The position numbers were made by a program, and so were the translations under genes. A stretch of DNA of 64,000 bases, taken from assembly GCA_021496505.1 (NCBI GenBank), contig CP053031.1:2410001-2474000 (forward strand), given 5' to 3'. This stretch comes from Thermoleophilia bacterium SCSIO 60948. Lineage in GTDB: Bacteria; Actinomycetota; Thermoleophilia; Solirubrobacterales; 70-9. Of this stretch, positions 41,143-50,088 are shown one piece after another (the stretch's first letter is position 1; each line of letters opens with the position of its first letter). Under the pieces are notes generated by a model that was given only the letters and a program-made list of their open reading frames with translations, did no database searches and had not been told where the DNA came from.

Positions 41143-44100
41143 GTGCTCCACGTCCATAGGTCCGAGCGCGCAGACGCCCTCGTCGACGGGCTTGCCGAAC
41201 TCCTCTCGGATCCGCCCGAGGATCCGTTCGCGACCGAGGTGGTCGCCGTACCTACCCGCGGTATGGAGCGCTGGCTGACGCAGCGACTCTCCGCGCGGCT
41301 CGGGACCTCGGACGAATCTGGCCGCCGCGATGGGGTCTGCGCCAACGTCGACTTTCCGTTCCCGCAACGGCTCGTCGAATCAGCCATCGTCTCGGCGCTC
41401 GGCGAAGACCCCGACCGGGATCGGTGGCTACCCGAGCGCGCAGCCTGGCCGCTCGTGGACGTCATCAACGAATCCATGGACGAGGCCTGGTTCGAGCCCG
41501 TGGCACGACACCTACGTCGCGACGACGGCGCCGACTCGGGGCGTCGGTTCCGGCTCGCTCGCCATCTCGCCGATCTCTTCGACCGCTATGGACGCCACCG
41601 GCCCGAGATCATCGCGGCCTGGGCACGCGGCGAGGAGGCCGAAACGGGCCACCCGGCCGAGTCCTGGCAGGAAAGCCTCTGGCGACGCCTTGCCGACCGC
41701 CTTGGCGGCACCGACCCGGTCAGCCGACTCGAGGCGGCGACGCGAGCGATCGAGTCGAGCGCGGACGCGGTCGACCTCCCGGAGCGGATCTCGTTCTTCG
41801 GCATGACCCGCGTCAGCGGGCTCCGCCTGGGTGTGCTGGAGGCGATCGCGGCTCATCGCGACGTCAACCTGTTCCTTCTGCACCCCTCCCCCGCCCTATG
41901 GGGGCGCGTGGCCGATGGCCCGATGCCGAGCGAGGTCGTCCGCAGCACAGACTCAACCCGCGCTCTCACTAGTAACCGGCTGCTGGCCTCGTGGGGTCAG
42001 GACGCGCGGGAGATGCAGCTGAGCCTCGGAGCGGTCGAGAGCTTCGAGGACCGCCACCTCGCCGCTGAGTACGGCGCAACCTCGATGCTGGAGCGAATCC
42101 AGGCCGGCGTGCGCACGGATGCACCCCTGTCTCGCAACGACTCGGACGGACCCCCGCGAGAACCGCTCGACCCGGCCGACACGAGTCTTCGAATCCACGC
42201 TTGCCACGGGCCCGCCCGCCAGGTCGAGGTCCTTCGTGAGGCGATCCTTCATGAGCTCGAGCGGGACCCGACGCTCGAGCCGCGCGACGTCATCGTGATG
42301 TGCCCGGACATCGAGACGTTCGCACCACTGATCCACGCGACGTTCGGTGCGGGCGACGTCTTCGAGGACCCGGACCTGAGCGACGTCGCGACCGGCGACA
42401 AGCCGGTCGACCTCAAGGTCAGGCTCGCCGACCGTGCCCTCCGACAGACCAACCCGATCCTCGGAGTCGCAGCCCGGCTGATCGAACTCGGCACCGAGCG
42501 CGTCACCGCCTCCCAGGTCCTGGAGCTCGCAGACGAGGAACCCGTCCGCTCGCGATTCGGGTTCGACGACGAGGCGCTCGAGCGGATTCAGTCATGGATC
42601 AGCGACGCCGGCATCCGCTGGGGCCTCGACGCTCGGCATCGCGCTCCGTTCAAGCTCGACTCGCTCGAGAGCGGGACCTGGAAGGCGGGGCTCGACAGGA
42701 TCTTGCTCGGCGTCGCGATGACCGAGGACGAGTTGCCGCTCGTCGGGGGAGTGCTTCCGCTCGACGACGTCGAGAGCGGCGCGATCGACCTGGCAGGCCG
42801 CCTCGCCGAGATGGTCGATCGGCTCGAGAGCGGGTTGACCGGCCTCGCGGAGCCGAAGCCGATCGCTGCCTGGACCGAGCACCTGTGGCACTTCGTCGCT
42901 TCGATGACGAGGACGCGGCGCCGGGATGCGTGGCAGTCGACCGAGTTCGAGCGCCTGCTCGAGGATCTCGTCGAGGAGTCGGCGCAGGACGGCATGCCGA
43001 GTCAGATCGCGATCAGCTTCGGCGAGCTCAAGGGCCTCATCGCCGACCGCTTGGAGGGCCGGCCGACCCGAGCCAACTTCCGCACCGGGCATCTGACGAT
43101 CTGCACGCTCCAGCCGATGCGCTCGGTCCCGCACCGGATCGTCTGCCTGCTCGGCTTCGACGATGGGGTGTTCCCTCGCAAGAGCCAGCGCGACGGCGAC
43201 GACCTCCTGCTCGCAGATCCGCGGATCGGCGACCCCGACGGTCGGCTCGAAGACCGCCAGATGCTGCTCGACGCAATGATGGCCGCCGAGGAGACGTTGA
43301 TCGTCACCTATTCCGGGCGCGACGAGCGGACCAACCTCATTCGCCCGCCCTGCGTGCCGGTCGGCGAGCTCCTCGACGCGGTCGACGCGACCGCGTCGGT
43401 AGAGGACGGCCGCGCGCGAGACATGGTCCTCGTCGAGCACCCGCTCCAGCCATTCGACCCGCGCAACTTCGAGAACGGACGGATTCGGCCCGACACGTCG
43501 TGGAGCTTCGACCGCTTCTTACTCGACGGCGCCGCGCAGCTTTCGGCGGGTACCGATGTCGAGGACCGGCCCTTCCTGGATCGGCCGCTCAGCCCGGTCG
43601 AGTCGAGGACGATCGAGCTCGACGACCTCGTGCGCTTCGTTCAAGAACCCGTTCGCCAGTTCCTGAGAGGGCGGCTCGGAATCAATCTGCGCAGCTACGG
43701 AAACGAGGTCGAGGACCGTCTGCCGATCGATCTCGACGGTCTCGGTCGCTGGGGCATCGGCGAGAAGATGCTGGAAGGACTCCTCTCCGGTGCCAGCCCT
43801 CGCGCCGTCTGCCTCGCGGAGATCGCACGCGGCGGCCTACCGCCGCAGCAGCTCGGCAAGGCGATTCATGACGGAGCGTTCACGATCGCGGAGCGGATCT
43901 ACGAGGCGGTTTCGGAAGCCGATCCGAGCCCACCCACCTCGACCGAGGCGCGAGTGGAGCTGGCGGACGGACGCACGGTTGCCGGCACCGTCACCGGCAT
44001 CCGCGGCAAGGTCGTGACAGCGGCGAGCTACTCGAGCCTGAAGCCGAAGAACCGGATCGGCGCCTGGGTCAGGCTATTGGCGTTGCTCGCCACCGACCCC

Positions 44101-44565
44101 GATCGCGACCTGACGGCGCTCACGGCTGGGAAGTCTGGAAACGGTGCATCCGCCGCGGTCATCTCATCGCTCGGCGACGACCCCGAGACGCGGCGTGAGA
44201 CTGCGCTCAGCCACCTCGAGGCGATCGTCGCGATCTACGACCGCGGCCTGACCGAACCGCTGCCGATCTACTGCTCCACCTCTGCCGCGTACGCGGTCGG
44301 CGTCTACTCCGGCGAGGCCAAAAAGGCCTACGCCGCCGCCCGCAAGGCGTGGACCTCGGGCTACAACTCTTTCGGCGAAGACGACGACGCCGAGCACGAG
44401 TTCGTGCTCGGCGGAAGGGTCGGCTTCGACGATCTTCTCGGACCGCCCGACGCCGGCGACGTGAACGACCGGCCGGGCTCAGACGAGGAAACCCGGTTCG
44501 GCCTCTACGCGGTCCGGCTCTGGGACGGGCTGCTCGCCCGCGAACAGGTCAAGGCGCTGATTTGA
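41143..44565 (+). CDS. recC: RecBCD enzyme, gamma subunit
   Basis: 1140 aa, normal RecC length, from GTG 41143. The inactive helicase-like subunit that recognises Chi and holds the complex. Signatures: LHVHRSERADALVDGLAELL (opening), VPTRGMERWLTQRL, ESLWRRLADRL, FFGMTRVSGLRLGVLEAIAAHRDVNLFLLHPS and FDDGVFPRKSQRDGDDLLLADPRIGD, all RecC landmarks. It overlaps recB in a TTGA. With recB and recD it repairs double-strand breaks and degrades phage DNA. Confidence 0.94.
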   Translation: MLHVHRSERADALVDGLAELLSDPPEDPFATEVVAVPTRGMERWLTQRLSARLGTSDESGRRDGVCANVDFPFPQRLVESAIVSALGEDPDRDRWLPERAAWPLVDVINESMDEAWFEPVARHLRRDDGADSGRRFRLARHLADLFDRYGRHRPEIIAAWARGEEAETGHPAESWQESLWRRLADRLGGTDPVSRLEAATRAIESSADAVDLPERISFFGMTRVSGLRLGVLEAIAAHRDVNLFLLHPSPALWGRVADGPMPSEVVRSTDSTRALTSNRLLASWGQDAREMQLSLGAVESFEDRHLAAEYGATSMLERIQAGVRTDAPLSRNDSDGPPREPLDPADTSLRIHACHGPARQVEVLREAILHELERDPTLEPRDVIVMCPDIETFAPLIHATFGAGDVFEDPDLSDVATGDKPVDLKVRLADRALRQTNPILGVAARLIELGTERVTASQVLELADEEPVRSRFGFDDEALERIQSWISDAGIRWGLDARHRAPFKLDSLESGTWKAGLDRILLGVAMTEDELPLVGGVLPLDDVESGAIDLAGRLAEMVDRLESGLTGLAEPKPIAAWTEHLWHFVASMTRTRRRDAWQSTEFERLLEDLVEESAQDGMPSQIAISFGELKGLIADRLEGRPTRANFRTGHLTICTLQPMRSVPHRIVCLLGFDDGVFPRKSQRDGDDLLLADPRIGDPDGRLEDRQMLLDAMMAAEETLIVTYSGRDERTNLIRPPCVPVGELLDAVDATASVEDGRARDMVLVEHPLQPFDPRNFENGRIRPDTSWSFDRFLLDGAAQLSAGTDVEDRPFLDRPLSPVESRTIELDDLVRFVQEPVRQFLRGRLGINLRSYGNEVEDRLPIDLDGLGRWGIGEKMLEGLLSGASPRAVCLAEIARGGLPPQQLGKAIHDGAFTIAERIYEAVSEADPSPPTSTEARVELADGRTVAGTVTGIRGKVVTAASYSSLKPKNRIGAWVRLLALLATDPDRDLTALTAGKSGNGASAAVISSLGDDPETRRETALSHLEAIVAIYDRGLTEPLPIYCSTSAAYAVGVYSGEAKKAYAAARKAWTSGYNSFGEDDDAEHEFVLGGRVGFDDLLGPPDAGDVNDRPGSDEETRFGLYAVRLWDGLLAREQVKALI

Positions 44566-47500
44566 GCTCGCCGGAGACCAACATCACCGACCGATTTGAC
44601 GTCGTCGGCCCCCTGCCCGAGGGGGTGACGCTGCTCGAGGCGAGCGCTGGGACCGGAAAGACGTACGCGATCGCGGCACTCGCGGCGCGCTACGTCGCCG
44701 ATGGCGTGCCGATCGAGAAGCTCCTCCTGGTCACCTTTGGGCGAATGGCGACGGGCGAGCTGCGCGAGCGCGTCCGCGACCGCCTCGTCTCCGTCGAAGC
44801 GGCGCTCGCTGGCCACCTCGCGGGCGCACCCGAACCGCCCACCGACGAGATCGCGACGCTGCTGACCGACGGTGATGAGGACACCGTCCAGAGGCGCCGA
44901 GATCGGCTGGCCGACGCGATCTCGAACTTCGACGCGGCGACGATCGCCACCATTCACGCCTTCTGCCAAGAAATGCTCGCAGGCCTCGGGGCTGACTCGG
45001 AAGTCGAAGACGAGACCGAGTTCACCGAGGACATGGCGGAGATGGTCGAGGAGGTGATCGACGACCTCTACGTACGGCGCTTCGCCGGCGAGGAGGAACC
45101 GCGGATGAAGCGGGCGCAGGCCGCCGAGATCGCAAGGATCGCGATCGGGAACCCGGACACCGTCCTCGCCGAGCCCGACGACGCCGACCCCGACGGCTTG
45201 CCGTCGATGCGCCGCCGGCTCGCCAAGGCCGCGCGGACGGAGCTCGACCGTCGAAAGCGGATCGCAGGGCTGATGACCTACGACGACCTGCTCGGCCGCC
45301 TCCACGCCGCCCTGGAGGGTGAAGCTGGAGACGCGGTCGCGCAGCGGCTGGCCCAGCGCTACTCGGTCGTCCTCGTCGATGAGTTCCAGGACACCGACCC
45401 GATCCAGTGGGGAATCTTTCGTCGCGCCTTCGGTGAGACCGGCACCACCCTCGTACTAATCGGCGATCCGAAGCAGGCGATCTACGCGTTCCGTGGCGCC
45501 GACGTCTACGCCTACCTCGAGGCCGCGCGTCACTCGGCTCGTCGCGCGACGCTTCGCACCAACTGGCGGAGCGACCAGGGTCTACTCGACGCCTACGACG
45601 CCCTGTTTCGCAGCGCCCGCCTCGGCCACGACGAGATCGTCTATCGCGATGTCCGCGCGGCCCCGCCGAATCAGGAGAGCGGGCTTATTGGTGCGCCCGA
45701 CGCGACCCCGCTTCGGGTCCGGCTCGTCTCACGCGACGACCCCGATCTCGTTCGCACGCAGTCGGGACTGATCCAGACCGAGGCAGCTCGCGAGCACATA
45801 GCCGCCGATCTCGCCGGCGAAGTCGTGGACCTTCTGAGCTCCGGCGCGGAGGTCGTGACGAAGCGAGCTGACGACGGAACCCCGACGAAGACCGAGGGCG
45901 TCAGGCCGGGCCACCTCGCCGTACTCGTCCCGACCAACCGCATCGCGGGCCAGGTCCGAGAGGCGCTCGACGATGTCGGCGTCAAGGCCGTGATCAACGG
46001 CTCCGGGAGCGTCTTTGGCACCGAACCCGCGCAGGAGTGGCTGCGTTTGTTGAAGGCGATCGAGCGACCCTCTTCAGGTTCGCGTGCGCACGGCGCAGCG
46101 CTGACCTCGTTTCTGGGCTGGTCGGTCGAGGAGGTAGCAGAGGCCGAGGACGCCGACTGGGGCGCCGTCCATCGTCGCCTCCATGCGTGGGGGCGGATCC
46201 TTCGCGACAAGGGAGTCGCCTCGCTGCTCGAGGCGATGACGATCGGCGAGTCGATCCCGGAGCGGATCCTCGCCGACACCGACGGCGAGCGCCGGTTCAC
46301 CGACCTACGTCACATCGGTCAGCTCCTGCACGAGGCCGCGTCCGCCGAGCGCCTCGGCGTGACCGGACTCGTCGCGTGGCTGCACGCGCGTATCGAGGAG
46401 GCGCCGCGGGAAGCGGACGAAGAGCGAAGCCGCAGGCTCGAGTCCGACGAGGAGGCGGTCCAGGTGCTGACGATCCACCGCAGCAAGGGCCTCGAGTTCC
46501 CCGTCGTCTACGCGCCATTCCTCTGGCACACCAGCCGCGTTCCGAAGACCAACGAGCCGATCGCGTTCCACGACCCGGCCGCCGGCGACGAGCGGCGACT
46601 CGACGTCTGCCTCGCCGGCGCTAGCTTCAAGGAGCATCACCGTCAAGCGGTCGTCGAGGATCGAGGCGAGCACCTGCGGCTGGCCTACGTCGCGCTGACG
46701 CGGGCCCGCCACCAGGCGGTCATCTGGTGGGTGGCAGCCCACAACACCCAGCACTCACCACTCGAACGCCTCCTGTTCGCGCGCGACGCCAACGGCCGGA
46801 TCGAGCCGGACGGCCCGAAGACGCCGAGCGACGCGGAGGTCCGATACGCCTTCGACGCGATCGCCGAGGCCGCGCCCGGCCGGATCGCCGTGGAAGAGTC
46901 GGACCCACTCGCGGGGTCCTGGAGCGCCGAGCGAGAGACGCCGGGCGCACTCGAAGCCGCAACTTTCGACCGTGACCTGGACCCGATCTGGCGTCGGACC
47001 TCCTACAGCGACATCGCCTCTGGCGCGTATGAGCTCAGGGTCGCGTCCGAGCCGGAGGTGCCCGCGCTCGACGACGAGCCCGTGGGCACCGACGGCGCGC
47101 CGGCCGGCGAGGCCGCGCCGACCGACCCCGCCCTCGCCACCCGCTCGCTCATGGCCGGTCTTCCGACCGGCGTCAGGTTCGGCACCTTCGTCCATGAGAC
47201 GTTCGAGCGCATCGACTTCGCCGCCCCAGACCTCCGAGCCGAAGTCGAGACGCGAGTCGCCGAGCGGCTTGAGCGATCCGAGTTGGAGGTCGGTGACCCA
47301 GCCGCCCTGACGAGCGCACTCGAAGCGGTCATCACGACACCCCTCGGCCCGGAGCTGGGCGACCGCGCTCTGCGCGATTTCGGCAGAGCCGACCGTCTCG
47401 ACGAGTTGCATTTCGAGCTCCCCCTCGCGGGCGGCGACGACCCGACGGGCAAGCTCCAAATCACGGCGATCGCCGACGTTCTTCGCGAGCACCTGCCGAC

Positions 47501-47969
47501 CGACGATCCGCTCGCGAGCTACGCCGAAGCGCTCGACGAACCCGGCCTCCGGCGCGCTGTCCGCGGCTACCTGACCGGCAGCCTCGACCTCGTGCTCCGA
47601 ACGCAAGACGATGGCGAGCGACCTCGCTTCGCCATCTTCGACTACAAGACCAACTGGCTCGCGGCGCCGGGCGAGGAGCTCGCGGCGTGGCACCACCGCC
47701 CCAACGCGCTCCGCCGCGAGATGAGCCGCGGCCAGTACGGGCTCCAGGCGATCCTTTACCTGGCGACGCTCCACCGCTACCTCCGCTGGCGACTGTCCGA
47801 CTACGACCCTGAGACCGACCTTGCGGGCGTCTATTACTTGTTCGTCCGCGGGATGTCGGGTCCCGAGACCCCGATGATCGGCGACCACCGTTGCGGCGTG
47901 TTTGGCTGGCGCCCGCCAGGTACTGCAGTCGAGGCGCTTAGCGATGTCATGGACGGAGTCGCGGCATGA
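44562..47969 (+). CDS. recB: RecBCD enzyme, beta subunit (helicase-nuclease)
   Basis: 1135 aa from TTG 44562 (overlaps recC). Helicase: EASAGTGKTYAIAALAARY (Walker A), VLVDEFQDTDPIQW (Walker B), VLTIHRSKGLEFPVVYAPFLW and LRLAYVALTRARH. C-terminal nuclease: GTFVHETFERIDF and FAIFDYKTNWL (D-x-K of the RecB nuclease), then GQYGLQAILYLATLHRYL (Q-x3-Y). Both activities look intact. RecB moves 3' to 5'. The length is normal; a longer open frame upstream is shadow of recC. Confidence 0.95.
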   Translation: MSSPETNITDRFDVVGPLPEGVTLLEASAGTGKTYAIAALAARYVADGVPIEKLLLVTFGRMATGELRERVRDRLVSVEAALAGHLAGAPEPPTDEIATLLTDGDEDTVQRRRDRLADAISNFDAATIATIHAFCQEMLAGLGADSEVEDETEFTEDMAEMVEEVIDDLYVRRFAGEEEPRMKRAQAAEIARIAIGNPDTVLAEPDDADPDGLPSMRRRLAKAARTELDRRKRIAGLMTYDDLLGRLHAALEGEAGDAVAQRLAQRYSVVLVDEFQDTDPIQWGIFRRAFGETGTTLVLIGDPKQAIYAFRGADVYAYLEAARHSARRATLRTNWRSDQGLLDAYDALFRSARLGHDEIVYRDVRAAPPNQESGLIGAPDATPLRVRLVSRDDPDLVRTQSGLIQTEAAREHIAADLAGEVVDLLSSGAEVVTKRADDGTPTKTEGVRPGHLAVLVPTNRIAGQVREALDDVGVKAVINGSGSVFGTEPAQEWLRLLKAIERPSSGSRAHGAALTSFLGWSVEEVAEAEDADWGAVHRRLHAWGRILRDKGVASLLEAMTIGESIPERILADTDGERRFTDLRHIGQLLHEAASAERLGVTGLVAWLHARIEEAPREADEERSRRLESDEEAVQVLTIHRSKGLEFPVVYAPFLWHTSRVPKTNEPIAFHDPAAGDERRLDVCLAGASFKEHHRQAVVEDRGEHLRLAYVALTRARHQAVIWWVAAHNTQHSPLERLLFARDANGRIEPDGPKTPSDAEVRYAFDAIAEAAPGRIAVEESDPLAGSWSAERETPGALEAATFDRDLDPIWRRTSYSDIASGAYELRVASEPEVPALDDEPVGTDGAPAGEAAPTDPALATRSLMAGLPTGVRFGTFVHETFERIDFAAPDLRAEVETRVAERLERSELEVGDPAALTSALEAVITTPLGPELGDRALRDFGRADRLDELHFELPLAGGDDPTGKLQITAIADVLREHLPTDDPLASYAEALDEPGLRRAVRGYLTGSLDLVLRTQDDGERPRFAIFDYKTNWLAAPGEELAAWHHRPNALRREMSRGQYGLQAILYLATLHRYLRWRLSDYDPETDLAGVYYLFVRGMSGPETPMIGDHRCGVFGWRPPGTAVEALSDVMDGVAA

Positions 47970-49915
47970 CCGACACCTCGGACGAGGCGCTCGCACCCGA
48001 TGCCGAAATCACCCCAATCGATCGATTCGACGGGCGCCGCGCCGCAAGCGCGCCCGGCCTGCTGGCCGAGTTCAGCGCTGCGGGCGTCATCTCGGCGGCC
48101 GATGTCCATGCAGCCCAGCGCCTCGCGGTGTTCTGCTCCGAGGAGGATGAGAGAGCGATCCTCGCGGCAGCCTTGGCGGTTCGAGCGCCGCGCGTCGCGC
48201 AGGTGTTCATCGACCTGGCCTCGATCCGCGAGACGATTGTCGTGGAGCAGGCGGAGGACGATTCGCTCGAAGCCCTCCCATGGCCTGAGCCGACGGCCTG
48301 GGTCCAGGCGACACGCGCATCGTCGATGGTCGCCGTCGACGAAGAGCAAGCACGCTTGCCTTTGCGCCTCGAGGGGACCCATCTCTACCTAGATCGCTAC
48401 TGGCGCGAGGAGTGCCAGGTGGCCAAAGACCTTCTCGCACTGGGTCGCGAAGCAAACGTCGATGCCTCCGCAATCACAGAGGATCTCCATCGCCTCTTTC
48501 CTGGCGAGACGACGGGCCGCCAAGCGATGGCCGCCGCGACGGCCTACCTGCGCCACCTCACCGTCATCGCGGGCGGTCCCGGGACCGGCAAGACCACAAC
48601 AGTCGCCCGAATCCTTGCCCTGCTCCTGGGCCGAACCGAGCAAGACGGCGAACGCACCCCGATGGTCGGTCTAGCAGCGCCAACCGGCAAGGCAGCTGCA
48701 CGGCTGACAGAAGCGATCCACGAGGAAGCCGAACGCCTCGACGTCACCGATTCAGTCCGAGCTCACCTTGTCGACCTCGAAGCGATGACGCTCCACCGCC
48801 TTTTTGGCTGGAAGGCGGGTAGCCACAGCCGTTTCCGCCACGACCGAACCCAGCGCCTTCCCCACGACATCGTGATCGTCGACGAGGCGTCTATGGTCTC
48901 CCTGCCGCAGATGGCTCGCCTTATGGAGGCGGTGCGACCTGACGCACGACTCGTGCTGGTCGGTGACCCAGACCAGCTCGCGTCGGTCGAAGCGGGCGCG
49001 GTACTAGGCGACATCGTTGGCAGCGCCACGCCAGAAGGGCTAGTCATCGGAGAGCGCGCGAGCCGGCGGCTCCCTGAGACGGTCGGCAAGGACCCTCCGC
49101 CTAGTTCTGATCACAACAACCCGGTCGCCGACGGCGTCGTGGTGCTAAAGGAGAGCCACCGCTTCGGCTCCGCGATTGGCGACTTTGCCGAGGCTATCCG
49201 CCGAGGGGATCCCGATCATGTCGTGGACCTTCTCGCTCAGCCCTCCGAGGAGATCGCTTGGACCGACGTCGATTGTCAAGCTGGCGCGGACGGAGACTTG
49301 GGTCCGATCCGCGACGCCATCATGCCCTCGAGCCGGCGAATGGTTGAGTCGGCGCTCGCCGGGGATGCCGCGGCTGCATTAGATGCGTTGACTGAAGCCA
49401 AGCTTCTCTGCGCACATCGTGAGGGTCCGTACGGTGCCGCCGCCTGGGGCCGGCGGCTTGAGTCATGGGTCGCGGAGGTGGTCCCGGGCTTCACGCCGCG
49501 CGGGGACCGCTACATCGGTCGCCCTCTCCTGATTACTAACAACGACTACGAGCTTGGGCTATTCAACGGCGACCTAGGGATCATCGTCGCCGGGGCCGAC
49601 GGACCTCTCGCGTGTTTTGTCAAGTCAGGCTCCGGCGGCGAAGCTGTGGCGTTGCTGCCCGAGCGCCTTGGCCGCCACGAGACTGTCTACGCGATGACCA
49701 TCCACAAAGCGCAGGGCTCGCAGTTTGAATCCGTAGCCGTAATAGTCCCGCCGGCGACCTCTCCGTCAACGTCACGTCAGCTGCTCTACACCAGCGTTAC
49801 GCGTGCACGCTCCGCGGTCAGTGTGGTAGGAACCGCGGATGCAATTCGGTCAGCGGTGATGCGTCCGATCGATCGTGCTTCGGGACTGGGGCCGCGACTC
49901 CGGCGAAGCTTCTAG
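47966..49915 (+). CDS. recD: RecBCD enzyme, alpha subunit (5'-3' helicase)
   Basis: 649 aa from ATG 47966 (ATGA overlap with recB). VIAGGPGTGKTTTVARILALLLG (Walker A), DIVIVDEASMVSLPQMARLM (Walker B), LVGDPDQLASVEAGAVLGDI, LKESHRFGSAIGDFAEAI, AMTIHKAQGSQFESVAV and LLYTSVTRARSAVSVVG cover the motifs of a complete RecD. The second half shows more A/T and more varied third codon positions than recC and recB, so the base-composition change begins here, before the defence operon. Confidence 0.94.
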   Translation: MTDTSDEALAPDAEITPIDRFDGRRAASAPGLLAEFSAAGVISAADVHAAQRLAVFCSEEDERAILAAALAVRAPRVAQVFIDLASIRETIVVEQAEDDSLEALPWPEPTAWVQATRASSMVAVDEEQARLPLRLEGTHLYLDRYWREECQVAKDLLALGREANVDASAITEDLHRLFPGETTGRQAMAAATAYLRHLTVIAGGPGTGKTTTVARILALLLGRTEQDGERTPMVGLAAPTGKAAARLTEAIHEEAERLDVTDSVRAHLVDLEAMTLHRLFGWKAGSHSRFRHDRTQRLPHDIVIVDEASMVSLPQMARLMEAVRPDARLVLVGDPDQLASVEAGAVLGDIVGSATPEGLVIGERASRRLPETVGKDPPPSSDHNNPVADGVVVLKESHRFGSAIGDFAEAIRRGDPDHVVDLLAQPSEEIAWTDVDCQAGADGDLGPIRDAIMPSSRRMVESALAGDAAAALDALTEAKLLCAHREGPYGAAAWGRRLESWVAEVVPGFTPRGDRYIGRPLLITNNDYELGLFNGDLGIIVAGADGPLACFVKSGSGGEAVALLPERLGRHETVYAMTIHKAQGSQFESVAVIVPPATSPSTSRQLLYTSVTRARSAVSVVGTADAIRSAVMRPIDRASGLGPRLRRSF

Positions 49916-49975
49916 TTCATGCCACGGCAACCGCCCCCAACCCAGGTCCTTGGAGTCGGCTTTCGCACAGCGTGC

Positions 49976-49998
49976 ATTCATGCGAGCGCTCCGTGAAT
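49976..49998 (+). terminator. Imperfect palindrome downstream of recD
   Basis: ATTCA and TGAAT flank a central perfect GAGCGCTC, with one base missing on one side. It lies 60 bp after the recD stop and before the convergent defence operon. A terminator is possible; a bound site cannot be excluded. Confidence 0.3.
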
Positions 49999-50050
49999 CC
50001 GCGGGCTAACTCCCCGCGAGATTCGACGGCCGAGCCCGCAACTTACGCCG

Positions 50051-50078
50051 TGAGCCGGTTCTCGCCTGCGCAGGCTCA
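50051..50078 (-). terminator. Hairpin region at the end of the defence operon
   Basis: TGAGCC (50051-50056) pairs with GGCTCA (50073-50078), and an alternative perfect palindrome GCCTGCGCAGGC (50064-50075) overlaps it. It lies 11 bp after the stop of the last gene of the minus-strand operon. Confidence 0.4.
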
Positions 50079-50088
50079 AGGGCCGCAG

